A stretch of DNA of 64,000 bases from assembly GCF_030936135.1 (NCBI RefSeq), contig NC_082603.1:29265236-29329235 (forward strand). The letters run 5' to 3'. The position numbers and the translations under genes were made by a program. Shown piece by piece: positions 13,301 through 28,300 of the stretch (position 1 is the stretch's first letter; every line of letters starts with the position of its first letter). The notes under the pieces are model-generated. The model made no database searches and was not told the origin of the DNA. It saw only the letters and a list, made by a program, of their open reading frames with translations. This stretch comes from Gavia stellata (lineage: Eukaryota > Chordata > Aves > Gaviiformes > Gaviidae).

Positions 13301-16300
13301 GATCCTTTCCTGGTTTTGAGCTTTAAAAAAACCACCTTCCCTATGTAGAAGTTTTCATTCAGGAAATCTACAAAGAAATTGTCTATCTGTGGAATACATT
13401 ATGGATGGACTGCTGGTCTTTACATCCATTTCATTTTGACCAGCTAACATGTATTGATGTGAAAACAAATAGATTAATACTGATGTTTTCTAACATTCAG
13501 AAGTCAACTCTGTCAAATTAGAGACTGAATTGAGTGAGGGATCGGAAAAAACATAACTTTATTTGAAGCTCTGACTGCTTTATTTTTAAATTAGTGAATA
13601 GGACTTGCTGTGACTGCTTCATGCTTTCCTTGTAGCTATATCTCAGATACGTAGCTATATCTCAGAAACGTAGCAGATGAAAAATAATTTGTTGCTGTTA
13701 AGACCGATAGTTCTGGTTCCTGTCTTTTTTCTCACTAATATCAATAAGATTTCATTGTCTAATGGCTTCAGGGAAAATAGGGCTGGTCATAATCACATCA
13801 ATATATTGTCTAGATGGAATTGTTAAGGTACTGTTGGAAAGAAGTGGATATTTCAGAAGATGACAACAAGAATACCTGTTCATGAGACACCAGTGATAGC
13901 TGTGTTTTCATGACCTCAAAGAATGTAGCTTGAATATTTGGGTGGTAAGAGTGAAGGGGTTGTATTAGACAAGACTACCTTTGCAGATAAGGCTACAATG
14001 GCGTGTAATTTATCATTTAAAAACCAGAACGTGTGTGTGTAGTTAAAAAACAGAAGTAGTTTTGCATCTATCAGAAAACTGAGTATTTAGGGTGTCCAGA
14101 ATGTTTTTTTTTTCTTTATCCTAAAGAGTTTGTATGTGTGCCACTTGGGCTTGCAAATATTGCCCAATAACACTTACGACATTGGCAGAAAGTTACTGAC
14201 AAATCTACCTGAGTCAGTGCTGGGAATAGCTGAAAGTTCAAGGTATCACAATTTCAAGCTAGAAGTGAGTTGGCTGTCTAGAATTGCCTGTTTGGGGGGT
14301 TGAGGTTTTTCCCCTGGAATTCCCTTGTCAGTGCTTCAAACAGATACTAAAGAAGAGATTCAGTAATTTAGCTGCAAGGTGGGCTAGTCTACAGGTTTGA
14401 ACACTGGTTATGAACATAAGAATCCTGTTTTCTGATCTGGGCTCTTACCACTTAAATGGTTATAAACATAACTTTTCGAACTGTTGTAATGAAAGCAGGC
14501 TGTACTATCTAGGAAGTAGACATAGAAACCTGTCTGAACATGAAATTTTTATCTGTATGAAAAGGAGTATGAATCTGTGAAACTTTCTGGCAGAGATATA
14601 ATTTCATTTGTACAATTCTGCCTGCACAGCTGGATTTTGTTATACAGATACTTCTCTGAGAGTGGGAGAGAAAGGAGGAAGATGTAAATCAGTGTACTGC
14701 CACTTTTTAATATTCTTAATTCCTTTTTTCTTCACTTCTTACTTTCTGTAAAGGTGTGGACTGCATCTTCTAAGTATTTCTTCAAAGTATCTACAAAACT
14801 ATTTTAAGTGGGATATTGTATTCTTATTTTTTACAGGATTACTTTTTTGATACCATGGTGGTCTATTTTCATTTGTGTGAGAGCTAACCTATTTTGTAAC
14901 AGAAGTTGCATCTCGTTTAATCAGTCAATAAAACATTATACAAAAATGCTTTATTCTTTACTCAGTTGCTTTCTCCTTGCAATTCTTACTGTATTTTTTA
15001 ACCCAGTGATCTGTTTTTTTCTGTTTCAGTCAAAAGACAAAATGATGAGAGGATCACGCCGAGGGTGTGTTAGACTCAGGGTAAGTGTTGTTTTATTCAG
15101 TACTTAGTGACTTATTGTGTATAGTATGGCCTAATGGAGAGAACTGCAAGGAGACTTTTGAGGTTTGGGCTCTATTCCTGACTCAGCAAAATAATGAAGT
15201 AGTGAAAGTATTTAAAGAAAGAAAACATTAGAGGTCAAGTGACATGCAGGGCATGACATGTATAGATTACATTCTATAATTTTATATATTGTATAAAAAC
15301 ATTATCTATTTTCTACATTGTATGAAAAACATTATATGATAGAGTAAGATGGGTTAGTAGTAGCACACTATGAAAAAGTTGCTGTTTGCAGTTCTCATTT
15401 CTTTGTGTGTGGAGATACATATGTATGTATATGTATGTTCTGTAGCTACAGAAGTCATTGCAAAACTGTTTCCTTCTGATTTACTTTTATTCTCTTATTG
15501 TGTCCTCCATTCTGCTGGTTTGGACACTCTTTAGGCCTGCCACTTGACTGTGCTTGAGCTAAGTAAAACAAGGCAGGACTGGAAAGGGAAGGAAGAACAC
15601 AGCAGGCAAAGTTTTTGAAATATCAGCTAAGGGGGTTACAAATTGGGGAAACAGAGGTAAGAAGATGCAGAGTCGGAAGGCTGAGTGTTACCTGTTTGAG
15701 GCATTCTGGCTTGGGACATTTAACCTTGAATGCTGCTGTTGTAGCTTGACGTGACAGTACTGAAGTGAGCTGGGAATGCTGTGATGTATTTGCACATGCC
15801 CAGTTTCTACCTTGTGGTCATGCACTTACCAAAAATATTTCTTGCACAAGTCCTTTTTCTGTATTTTTTCCCATTCCTTGTAGAATCTCTGGTGCCAGTA
15901 TGCAGCGGTCGTGTGAAGAGCTGATGTAAATAGGGGGAAGGAGTCAGGAGGATAATGGGTGTGCATGGGAGCATTTTGAGTCTTGAAGTAAGAGAAGTAT
16001 AGGGAAGGTGATCTGTGGTCTGACACACAATATGATGAGTGTTGCAGCAGAACTCTGCTTCTTCTGGTTATTCCTTCCTTCTGTTGTTACTCTTTTCTAG
16101 TCTTCCTGTGGGCCTATTAAACGGGTACCGATAACCTTTTGAGATTCCTACAGAGAATCTCCATTCATCTGGATTCCAGATGACTTTTTTGCACTTTCCC
16201 CTGTTTAATATTTTGGTATCTTAATTTAGAATTTCTTTAAGGGTAATGTAAACTCAAACCGCTATCTAGAATATTACATTCCCAAAGATTCATGAGGATG

Positions 16301-19300
16301 TTTTTTTGCATTGTGTAGAAAAATTTAGTGTGAAAAACCATGCCTGCTTTAATAGTGTTGTAAGCCTGTTAATGTGGAGGTTGGTCTCAGCCTGTCAGTT
16401 TAGGAAATATTAAAAGTGAACAATCTGTTCAATATTGCATGATTCATTTTTATATGTATTTAACATAAAACAATCCCTTTCCCTTCCCTCATCTGCCACT
16501 CTCCCACCCCAAATTACTCTTTGGAGTTTTCTGAAGATTTGCTGACTCCTCCACCCTTTCTCTGAATGTGCGTGGGGTTTGGTTTTTTTTTTTTGTGAGG
16601 GAGGAAGGAATCTTTCTTTTTTTCTACTTTTGTAAAGCAGTTCTGGCAGATGACAGTGATACTGATAGCTGAACAGATGGGTTTCTGCAGTCTGAAATTC
16701 TATCAAAGAGGTTTTCTGTTTAGAGTAATTGTTGATTTGTAACGGTAGGTGCGAATGTAAACAAACATGTAATTTAAGCAATTTGGCTAAAATGCTTCCT
16801 TTTTGCTTGAATGGATTTTTAAAAGCTTGTTCCTCACCTTTTTGCTCTTGATACATGTTTCATAGGCCTGAAGTTTCATCTTCAAATTCTTTCGTTGACT
16901 GTCGTAGTGTATTTAGGAAGGTGTGTTCGTAGAGGAATCTATTGTCATCTCTACTATGCTTAGGTCCTGCTTAAGTTTTCTGGAATATACACTCAAACTT
17001 TAAGACTTTAGTTTTTCTTTTACTTGTCCATATGTATTACCTACATGACAACAGAAGCATTTTCTATGCTTATGCCCAGACCCTTTGCCTCAGCATTGCG
17101 ATTAGAGTGCATGCACTTCATGCAGCTTTGTGCTGAGATCAGACACAACGGTGTGCTCTTCCTCCTCCTCAGTTTCCTCCCACTGCTTAGGATGGAGGCA
17201 GGATTTGGCTGTCCTAGTCTGACCTTTTTAGCCTTACATTAGTTTTACCTATATTCTCTGGGGAGAATATCTTGGTCATGTTCTTGGTTTCTGACTTACA
17301 GATTTTTGATATAGCTGGTGAGGAGGATGGTATTGTACAACTTGCAGTGATCTTCTGATTTATTGCGTAGCAAAACATGTAAAGTGCTAGACATTTTTTA
17401 TCTATTGGTCTATTTAAAAAAAAAAAAAAAAATCATTCTGGCAAAATGAATCTGGCCCATCATGTCATGTCACTGGCACACTGCATGATTACCAGATAGT
17501 CTCCAAATGTAATGACTAGTCATCTGTTTGTTGTTATGTCCTGGCACTGAAAGTTTTCAGAGTTATACTGGCTTGGGTACACTTCTTAGGTGCCTCTTTC
17601 ATAGTGATCACAGAGGTGTCCTTGAAAAGCCTGTATGGAAGATACTCCTTTGGAGAAGTTAAGTGGTACATTTTTGGCAGTGGAGGGGAAAAGAACCTGT
17701 TTGAGCTATCCTTTCCTGCTATATAGCCTTGAATTACATATGGTTGGTGCTATTAAATTGGACCTGTTCCTTCCACTCAGCCTTGTGGTCCCTGTGATAG
17801 TCCCAGCCATATATGAGCTGGTGCCATTGGCCAGAAACCTCATATAGGGGCTATGAAGAATGTGTGTGACTAAGATTGATTCAGATGTCCCTGCCCCTAA
17901 GTCTGTACCAAAACAATTCTTATGTTTTGGCCAGCCTGCTGTTTACCTAACCCCCTACTCCGCAGTTGCTGAATGATACTTGGCTGAATGAAATGAAGCA
18001 GTTGTTGGAATTCACTCACGGGTGCTCGTGCTACTGTTGCTTGCTGTTTACTTGGACAGTAAGGGCAGAATTTACCCTTTAAATATGTGCACCTTCCAGT
18101 GATGTCTGTCTGTTTTGTGGGCGGGGGAAGGATAAAACAGATACTGATGCTGTGTCTTCTGGAGACGGAGAAGAGAAACTGAGTAAATCTGCTGGTGATT
18201 TTTGAAGTATTTTTAACTAAATGTTATAATTTGTTGGAGTTGGTAGAAGCCTGGAATGGTTCTTTTTCAGTGTCGTCTTATCCTGGGTGAAAAACTGTGT
18301 TATTTGTTAAGTGGTTGGGGGGGGGCAGGAGTGAAGAGGATGTGCATGGATTTGTAAATAGCTGAGCACGGATGGCCTTTAACTCTATAATTTATTTGCA
18401 TTTCCTTCTAATAATTCATGAGGAATGAGACTGCAAGGCTAGCTGCTTTTGACAGATCCTGTTGACTTACTGATAATGTTTACTTAGGGACTGAAAATTA
18501 GATCATGCAGTGTAGCAGTGGCATGACATGATAGGCCAAGTTCATTTTGCTGGAATGTTTTTTTTTTTTTTTTTATAAGCTGGTAGATAAAATCAGGTCA
18601 AGAGCTTCTTTTTGTAGAGTATCTATGAATTATTATTTTTATACATGGAAAGTACTTATAAAATATTGCTCCCAACTATTCTTTAAAATATAAGTTGGAA
18701 TGTAGTAGAAAACTGTTTACTATAATGATGCTGTAGCGTAAAGCCACCTCAATTACAAAAATAAAAGATGCATATCATTATCCAGAAAATCACAGTTTTA
18801 GAAATAATTACTGTTTTTTCTGCAACTAAAAATTTATTATTTTAAAGAACTGACTTGTGTCCTATGACTAAACTGAGACTATTTCTGCTCTTTACTGTAT
18901 TCAGTTTGCTTCTAATTTGTCAATGCTTTTTAAATTCCAGTGGTGTAGTGATAGAGTGTATGCTGCTGATGTCACTGCTTGCCTTATCAGGATTTTGTTC
19001 TTTGTTTCACAGGGAGCTGTGATTGGTATAGACGATGAGGACGACAGCACCTTCACAATAACTGTTGATCAGAAAACCTTCCATTTTCAGGGTGAGCTGA
19101 AAGAAGAGATTGTTTTTTCTTATAATAGATTCCACTTGTATTTGATGGATGATTTTAAATGTTTGGCAACAGAACAGCATGAATGAGCACACTGAGAACA
19201 TTCTGGATCCAGTGGTGCTGCAGGTTAGGCAGGGATTTACATCTGCAGTGCATACATATGTGCTAGAAAGAGACTGTAGCTCTGGCAGGATTTGGAGATT

Positions 19301-22300
19301 AAAAATGTAAAGAATAAGTCACTCAAGGGGAGAAAGTAATGGGCTTCTGATTACGGGTTTCGCTTACAAAACGTTTCTGATCTTCGTTATCAAGATACAA
19401 TTATGCATTTCTGTATGAAGAGAATCAAGACTGGTCTGAAGGTTGCAATTTGTACCCGAATAGAACTTAATGCTCAATTATGAGGAGACTAGAGGCAACA
19501 TTTGGCTTAAAGGTGGAGCTTTGCTTCAAGATTTACCAGCTTGCATTCATTTCATCTACATTTCTGTGTCTTGTCTGCCAGTCACCATTTCTCTGCTATT
19601 ATCCTTTTATTCACATTTACTAACACCAATGCCATCTGCCACTGCTATGTTTCGTCATTGCATGCTATGGTTCACCGGTAGAAAGGGTAAGGTGCTATAT
19701 ACTTGTTATGTACTCCTTAAATTATTTTATCTGCAGCAGTAGGATAAAATACTGTGATAATATTGACTAGAGAACTTCTCTTTTCTGAATATTAAAATCC
19801 TAGGGAAGTGTGATGAAAATATTTTTCAACTAACATTTGTTAGTCCTTTTGCTTTTCCTCTAAAATGTAGTGACTAAATCATTTGATTGCTTTGCATAGA
19901 GCTGGGAACTGTAAATATCCAAGAGGCACATTTGCATGTAAGCAGTCATATTAATTTATATAAACTGGAATAATTCTATAACCTATATTGTGCTGTACAT
20001 ATTTTAAAATCAGTGATTTGGAAATGGGAGTTACCATTCATACTGCTGTGTTTGTGAGAATATTTCTAATGATAAATGCTAATTGTACACCATATTGTCA
20101 GTGGTATCTGTATTCCTTGTGCTACAGTTCTTCCTAAATGCTGCTGCTGTACTCTGGCTTTTCACTGCATTAAGCCTCATAAACATACCTTCATAATGCT
20201 GAGCTCACAGTAATACTTAAATCTACTGTTCCCAAGGGTAACTGATAAAATGCAAGCTAATTGCTAATGCAGTAATGGAATGCCGTACTGTGGTAGTCTT
20301 TCAGTACTACGAAGCTAAATACTGCTGAATATTTGAGAACTTGATACAGGTAAATCCAGAAATCTCTCATCTTTAGTTGCTAACATATACCTTTTTTAAT
20401 ATGTCTTATTTGCACTGATTTCTTATATGCTATATTTTCTTTTGGGTAGTCAGATGTCTTGAAAGAAGACTGATAGTATTTGATACAAGTAATGTTCTGC
20501 TCTAAGTAATATTGACAATTTTTGAACACTAGTTTTGTCACATAACATCTCATGCTTTATAATCTCAATTTGTGTACATTTCATATCAGGTCAGGATTCA
20601 TATATGCTCCTTTAGTGTAGAACTAAGATCTTGTACACTGTTTTCTGTATTATGCTTTTTCTATTAGCATATTATGAAGATAACATCCCTGATATCCAGC
20701 AAATTGTAATGATACAAGCACAGTATTAGTATATGTGGATGTAAAGGGAAAATGTAAAAAGACAGGTAAGATACTAGTGCTGAAATATTTCAGTATAAAA
20801 CAGCTCTGTGGAACTGTATCTGTAGTTCTTATGGTCACTGTAAATGTGTTCTCACCTCATGCAACCCTCATGTCATATATATAAAAAATGTTTGTTCATT
20901 GTATTAAATTAATTCAGTATTACACAGGCTTTAATTTATGTGAAATACAGGTCACTATCAGTCATGAATGGTGAATGAGTAACAATGTAAATACTACCGT
21001 ATGTATTCTGAGACTACATAGGATATGTAGAACAGATTCTGGGGATAATCTAAGAAAACATACAGTATTCCTAACAATTTCTTTCTAAGATTTTTTTATA
21101 CATGATCCAGATAGAGCTTTTGTTCTGCGAGATAGTCATAGCTATAAATACATTCACCCTTTATAAAAGAAGTCTTGTACAAGAGAAGACTGCTTCAGAA
21201 ATGGCAACTTTTTAAAAGAGATTGTCTCTTCCTTCCTTCCTACTGCCTTCCTTCGTTCTCAAAGACAGCCAGGGATCCAAACAACCTGGAGCCTAGTTGG
21301 GAAAATGACAGAACTTTAAAAATACCAAGATTTCAAAGATCTGCTGACCTGTGTGTAAGTCAGGGTCCCATCTGCAGTGGAACAGTTTCTCTTTCAGGCG
21401 CCAGAAGAAAAATGTTTTCTTGTACTCAGACTTTAAGTACTGATTGGTGAAGCCTTGAATCTTCGTTGGCCTCAGTGAAATTTTGCGGACAGGCAGTGAT
21501 AGAATTTGAATTTGGGAAAAGAAGGAAAAACTTCATACTGGATTCAATAATTATTTCTTAATGTCAGTTGCTCAAAATTGCACATCGGCCTAACACTCTA
21601 GAGACATAAGTAATGAGATGAAGGACAAATAAGTCATTTAAAGATGTCTGATCAACTTCTCACAGGGATGTTGTTTCCATGTATGTGTGTAACTGAATTT
21701 CTGAAGTGCTAAACCTCCAGCATCTTCCACTAAGATTTGCCTGTCACTGGATCTTGGGAAATTCTGAGTCTTTCCAATGTGTAGTTCATATGTTGTTGCT
21801 GCGTGTGACAGTCTCCCTCTATTCTGTTTGCAACTGTGCTTCCTAGTTGCCATCTTTGTATTGAACATTAGTAAAAGTTAAAAGGTTTTTATTACATAGA
21901 AAATGTAAGCTTTGAATGATGACTGCATAAATATCAAATGGTATCTATATACTTAATACCTGGGTATAAAGGAAAGAAGTGAATTGAATAAATATGGGCA
22001 ACAAAACAAACAGCATGTTTTGGTTTTACTGTCAGCTTAGCTTTAGCTCTGCCAGAGTGACCAGCAGATTTTTTTCCCTTTATTTTATTGTTATGTATGA
22101 CTGTGTTCACACTGGAGGGCGAAGGGAGGGGTAGAATGTCCACAGAAATTTTAAAATATATTTTAAAGTAATGCATTTAATCTCCCGATTGGTCCTTGTT
22201 TAGTCATACTGTATATCCAGTTTCACGGCTTGATTCTAAGGCTTCTGAATTAGGTAGATCTCAAAGCATTCCCGGATGTGTTTGTTCAGATTAGATGCAA

Positions 22301-25300
22301 AAATCCATTCAAGTTGCTGCAAGGCATTTGGGATAATACTCTTAGTCTAATGTACCTTCCTGTCAGGAAGCTCTTTCTTGGTAAAATATTTTTTCTTGCT
22401 GTAATAAATGTCCCTGTTCTAAATGTTCCATAACCCTCAAACACTGTGGGTTTTTTTTTCTTCTTTTAACATCTTCATGTGATCACCTATGATACGAATC
22501 ATATCTTATCAGCTATAAACTCTTTCCATTTGGAAAGTCAGTTCTTCTATCCTTCATATCACTTAGCTGCTCTTTCTGCTCACTAGGATGCTCGTGGCAT
22601 AAATTCAAGAGTGGGAACGTGATGTTCTAGATAGTCTGTCAAGGGTATTGTTGCCTTCTTGATATTTGAATTGCTGTCTAACCTGAAGCAATAATGGCTT
22701 TTATTTGGACTGAAATACTTCACTAAACACACATTGTATGCAGAAACAAGAATTCAGATTTTTAAACTCCTACCTGAAAACTCAGCTCTTATTTTTACAG
22801 CCTGCAGCACAGTTCCTTGGAAGGCAGATCAGTCTTGTCTCCACTGTTTCGTGTAATAAAGGATTGAGAGATTGGAAGCAGTCCAGTGCATTGATCTGAG
22901 ATGATTTTGCTTTAGCTTTTGTCTTTCCTTTCCTTATCCTGCCACAAAAATATCTGAGAAATGAAGCATGAATGTTGTCGTGCAACTTATTCTATCACAT
23001 GAAAGCTGTCAGCTGGTAAAGGTAGATTTCTCCTTCTTCCCCATCCTGCCCCAGTTTCTGGATTGATTTGTGACTGCCTACCATCCCAGCTGAGAAAAGA
23101 AGGAGATACACACAGCAAGAAGTTGCCTTTATGTTATAAAAGCAGGGAATTTTTGTTAATGTGGGACACAGCTGTTACTAAGGATATACTGGGGTCCACA
23201 AAGGCCTTAGTTGTTGAGCAGTATCAGAATTTGAGATTTTAATTATTTGTATTAAGTACCAAAATTAAGTATAATGGATTTAGACTTGCATTTCACCACT
23301 ACTTGGGGAAATAGTCAATATTTATGGTCTTTTATAAAACCTTAGCATTGTCCACCAAATAGCTGACAGGAAGCTGATTGCCCTTGCGTTATAAACAGGC
23401 ACTTTAGTCTATCAGATTACCGACTTATTAAATAACGATTCATAAATTGTAGCCTTTCTCCCCAAAAGTTTTGAGAGCTTTTTAAATTTGATATTGAAAA
23501 ATGCCTAGAAAGATATTTTGGTGTGAAATCTTGGTCTGTGCTGGTTTCCTCAGTGATGTTTATAACTGCTGTGACCACATCGTTTGCCCTAAGCCAGCAT
23601 TTTTCAGGGCTTTTTGGGGTTCTGGTAATGCTGAAACAGTGAATTCCTCTATGCTATGCTCAATGATGCTTTTATATTGCAGAGGAGCATGAGCAGCTAT
23701 GTAAAACTTCCAGCCTTGTCTCTTCATGCATTTCCATCACAGCTGCACTACCTGTCCTCCTCCCTTTTCATAATACAAATGTAACTTCTGCTTTTTGATT
23801 CCAGTCAGATCTGTGCTGCACGAAGTTCTGGGCAGCATCTCGTCCTCTCCCGATTGGCAAAACTGCAAAAATTTCTCTGGAAGCCAGAGCTAGGTTTAGC
23901 TTTTGCAGTATGATTTTTCTGTCTTCCTCTCTCTTCTGTCTACCTGCTTTTTGCTACTAATGTATTATACTAATGTTTTGAGCAGTTGGAACTTGTGACC
24001 AGAGCTCAGGGAACGGTACGTGGTTGTGCTTTTACGGTTTCACACAGTTCCTTCTTGCATCCAAAGTGTCCTTGCATCCAAAGTGTCCTGTATTACAAGT
24101 GTCTATTTTCTAATCGTACCATGAGTATGCCATTTTTAATGGGGCTATCTGCGCTCAATTTTTATGCACATATAAACACCTCTTGGTTTTCCTTTTCTTG
24201 GGGTTGAAATAGCAGATTTTGAAATGTATGTTAAACTTGAGATTAGCAAAGAAAATAATACCTTGAAACAGTATCTGTGTGATGTATCCAGTTATTTTCT
24301 TTTTTCCTTCCTCTGGAAGAAACAGCATATTTATTGCTTGTTACTTCTAGCATCAATATGAATCTATTATCTCAACTGTATGTATGATACATGGCAACTA
24401 TTTTGGAAAGATGAGCTTTGTCAGTGTCTGAGAAAAAGGCATAATGAAAGGGGAGGGATGGTCAGAAAAGGTCTCATTATAAGGAGGGGAGGGATACTGA
24501 GAAGTTCAACACTGTTTTCCTTCTGTTGTAACAAGGAATTCCAAGTAGCAATAAACTTGACTTTGACCTGGTAAATTGAGAAGTATATTATTAGCTAAGG
24601 GAAAAGGTTGTATTTTTGTTCTTCTGTTTCTATTTTTTTTTAGTTCAAGCCAAAATATGGTTTCTACTTTAAACTAGTAGTTTCTGAGCTAGTTCAGTGT
24701 GGTCTGCAAAGGCTTTTAGATGCAAACATACCTTGAAAGCCATTTCCACAGAATATACTATATAAAGTATTATTTAGTGTTACTACTAGTATTAATATTT
24801 AAATATTGACATTCTCTAGTGAAAACCAGATACTTGCAGGTTGTCCCGCATTCAAAAATGTTTAATTACTAAATTACACATTGTGTATGAATTCCCAGAG
24901 AGATCTAATAGCTTCTTGTTTGTGTATTTCCTTTGTCACACAAGTTTCCACCTGAAGGTATGTTTATGCTAAAAAAGGTTTTGAGCTCAGGTAACAGTGA
25001 ACAGCAGTTTCGTTGGTTTCTCAAGATCACAGATTAATCTTATTAATACATTGTACACAGGAGACCATTTGATGCTTTTTCTTTGGACAAGAGTAGACTT
25101 TCTGTCTTGTGACTGCGCTGGAGTCTTCAGTAGGTACAGGGAGAGCAGGCTGGTCAAACACCTTGAGAACAAAATGATTTATATGTGTGGGTGGAGAATG
25201 GCATCAGGAAGAAGATTAGTAGAAGGGAGAATAATGATTGTGACAACTCCAAAATTATGATACAGAGGAAATAAAGTACTGAAATTATGTTCAACCTACT

Positions 25301-28300
25301 GACAGAGGTGGGAGCTGCATGTGGTAGAAGGGTATTTGTAAGCAATGAAACTATAGTATTTTGATAGGCTTGTATGAAACCCTGATTAATCTTGCATGTT
25401 TTTCTATGGTTTGAAAGGCCTTCAGTGACTTTAAAAAGACATTTATTTAGCCACAGAATAGCCCATTGATGTGTGACTTTTCAACCTTATTGGACACTAC
25501 TGATAAAATCTCTCTCCATTGAGATTGGTGGCAAAAATCCTATGGATCTCAATATAGTCAGAATTTCACCTCTGTCATCTGGTTATTTGTGTGTAAAGAT
25601 ACTACATTAGTTCTGCACTTGGCTGAGAAAATACAGGAATTTTGCATAAAAATCAGTGGAAGTTTTGTCAGAGTGAAGTCTGCATAATTGACTCTATTGA
25701 CTCTGTGGGTGTAATAGACTTTTTTTACTGAGTTCTGCCTGTAAGTAGGTCACAGTGAATGAAAATAAAATATGCATTTCACTTTGTGACAGTATGGTAT
25801 ATTTATAAGTAATCTAGTGATTTTTTTTAACTAATTCTTGAGGTTTTTCTTTCATCCTGATGCCCATGTAGATGCACACAGGAGGAAAAAAAAAGCACCA
25901 GTATGCTAATTCTGAGGTGGTATGTTTTGTATATTCCATCTTCCAAGTAGTGCTGTGCATGACCTAGAAATGCTAGTGGTAAATGCTGTATCGTGGAGCA
26001 GCATTGTTAAACTTGTTCATATCTAATCTCTAGATGCTATCAAGCTTAGGCTAGAAAAAGTAATCTGTTTTATGCTGTACTTTAACATTTGGTATACGTT
26101 ATATAAACATATAATCTCTTCACAACAAAGTAAATATTATAAAACTCTAAATTACAAAATTTATTCTCTATTTGGGAAATGAATAGAGGCTGAGAGCATT
26201 TAATGTAGTTGCATTTCATTTGCCTTCTTATCCCCATAGAATAGAACTTCTTAAAATCCCTGCCATATCTGCCTTGGCAGTTTGGGAAATTCAGAGATAA
26301 GGGACTATTTTAGGAGTTGTAAAACATCATTTTTCTGAATTACAGAAATTCCTCAGTATAAGCAGTGAGTCTTTAGTACTTTTTTCATTCTATAATTTTC
26401 TCCTTGGCAAACTAATGGCTTTTCTTTCTTTGTACCTCCTCTAGGAAAGAGTTCAGATTTTTTTTTTTTCCATATAAAATGGATGTTAAAATATCTTATG
26501 AATAAGCTCAACCAGACAGATAGCAAAAAATGCACGTCTTAAAAAATATTATCGTATTAAATCTCACTGTAATACAGTTACATACTTTTCAAGTCTGCTT
26601 CTCTGATCTAGTCATAAATAGGACTGTGATTGTGTTAAGTACCCCATGGTTGTCTCAGACATGCCTGAGTTATTACAATAACTGATACAGGTACCTTTCG
26701 AAGGATGCGCTATAGACACAGCAGTGAACGGTTAAGGATATGGGAACGAATTGTAATCTAGCTCATAAATACTAGTTCTGCTAGAAAAATGTAACAGTTG
26801 CTTAACTGACATAATCATGGTAAATTTGCAGTTTTTCAGCCATTAACAATTCCAGCCTCTTGCATACAGCAGTGAATATGTAGGTCTGTGTGGATTTAGC
26901 TGATTCCATGTGCAAATGGTCACTGTTAAATTGCAGTAAAAACTGAGTTAATGATTCTGGCATTTAAAATAAAGAAAAGCACAGGGACAGTTAGTGTTCT
27001 CTCAACTGCAGAAGGCATTATTTTTGTGGATAGTTGATGCCCTAGTACCATTTGAATTTTGGCTGACAAGGTGACTATCGCATTAACCCTTCAGACTAAG
27101 AACCACAACGAATATTCATGTAGTGTAGTGGGCTCCTCTATTTAATTTCTTTTTCTAATTAGTATAAAAAAATTTGAGTAACTTAATAAACGGCTAAAGT
27201 AACACCTTTCTGTTTTTTAAGTGTTAGGTATTTCTCATGTAGATGTCTCAGTGTTTCTTATTTGTCTTTTGTAATACTGTTATTCTGGAGTCAGCCTAGG
27301 AAAATGTAAGTTGTTTCTCTCTCTTGCCCCCTGCCCTTCTTCTCTTTCTAGAGTTTTGTGTCAGGAGGGATTGGATATCATTCCTCCATTTTTATATAAG
27401 CACAGATACTAGTGAAATTCCTTGGTCTTGATAATAATTGCCTTATCCCAAATATGTTGGCAGAAAGAAATTCTAGAGTAGCTTTCGCATAGGAATGAGG
27501 GGTGGGGGGGAAGTTAACTTTAAAATGGGGCCTGATCAAATAATGAAAAAGGTTGGAGTGATTCCAGGGTACTTGAGACAGGAACACAGGACTAATGAGC
27601 AAGGCATTCTTGTCCCCTGTCTGGTGAAGAAAGGCTCCCGCATTTGCTGATGCAGAGTGGATATTATGTAGCATGCATCACCAACTTTTTAGCTGAAAAG
27701 ATATTAGAACTTTTTCTTTGGCCACAGTTGCCCTCTTTAAATGAAAAATGGCTTGGATATCTGGCTTTCCCTACAGATGGGTGGATAATGATCTCTGACC
27801 ATTGTGTGTAGATTTTTCCCATAAATTGTTTCTGAGTGTGTTGGCTAATCTGTTTTTTGAATGTTCCCATTGATTTTTTTTCATCAGTGATCTTTTGGCA
27901 GCGGTTCAGTTCTAAATTGTTTTTACCATTAGGGAGCTTTTACTTGCACCTAATCTCACAGCAGCCATTTTGATTAGATTTAATATAACTTCTCACAGCT
28001 TGCTTTACTGAAAACTGCATCCTACTGTTTTCTTCATGGTTTTCTTAAAAGAGTGTATGGAGGAGAGCCAGGAGGATCTACTGTTGATGATAGATGGTCT
28101 GAAAGTTAAACCAATGTCCTGAACAGAGTGCTTAAAAGGTTACAATGCTGTGTGTTTCCATGCAGTAAGCAGTCTTCTCATGGCAGCGTTACTGGATTTA
28201 TCATGGCTGAGACTTTGTCTTAGTAGCAGGGTTGATGAGATTCATGTGTTCTACCTAAGGATTGATCATGCTACGCCATAAGTTTGCAATGTCTAATATG

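Larger units (their letters stand above)
4365..15029 (+). other. OSBPL9: OSBPL9 intron 1
   Basis: 10.7 kb. The first 650 bases are CpG island; the rest is AT-rich. It holds a TA repeat at 10865-10879 and the 19-base tandem duplication at 13633-13670. Short open frames on both strands (for example about 8650-9300) have no recognisable protein similarity. No CR1 seen. Confidence 0.85.
15081..19012 (+). other. OSBPL9: OSBPL9 intron 2
   Basis: 3.9 kb, AT-rich, with a GT-AG boundary. Contains ATGT-like simple sequence near 15410-15440, a 17-base A run at 17416-17432 and a 17-base T run at 18558-18574. No gene or interspersed repeat recognised. Confidence 0.85.

Noticed and set aside
16410..16856. 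148-codon minus-strand frame in intron 2
   Set aside because: Lys/Gln-rich low-complexity translation of T-rich intron sequence; no domain recognised.
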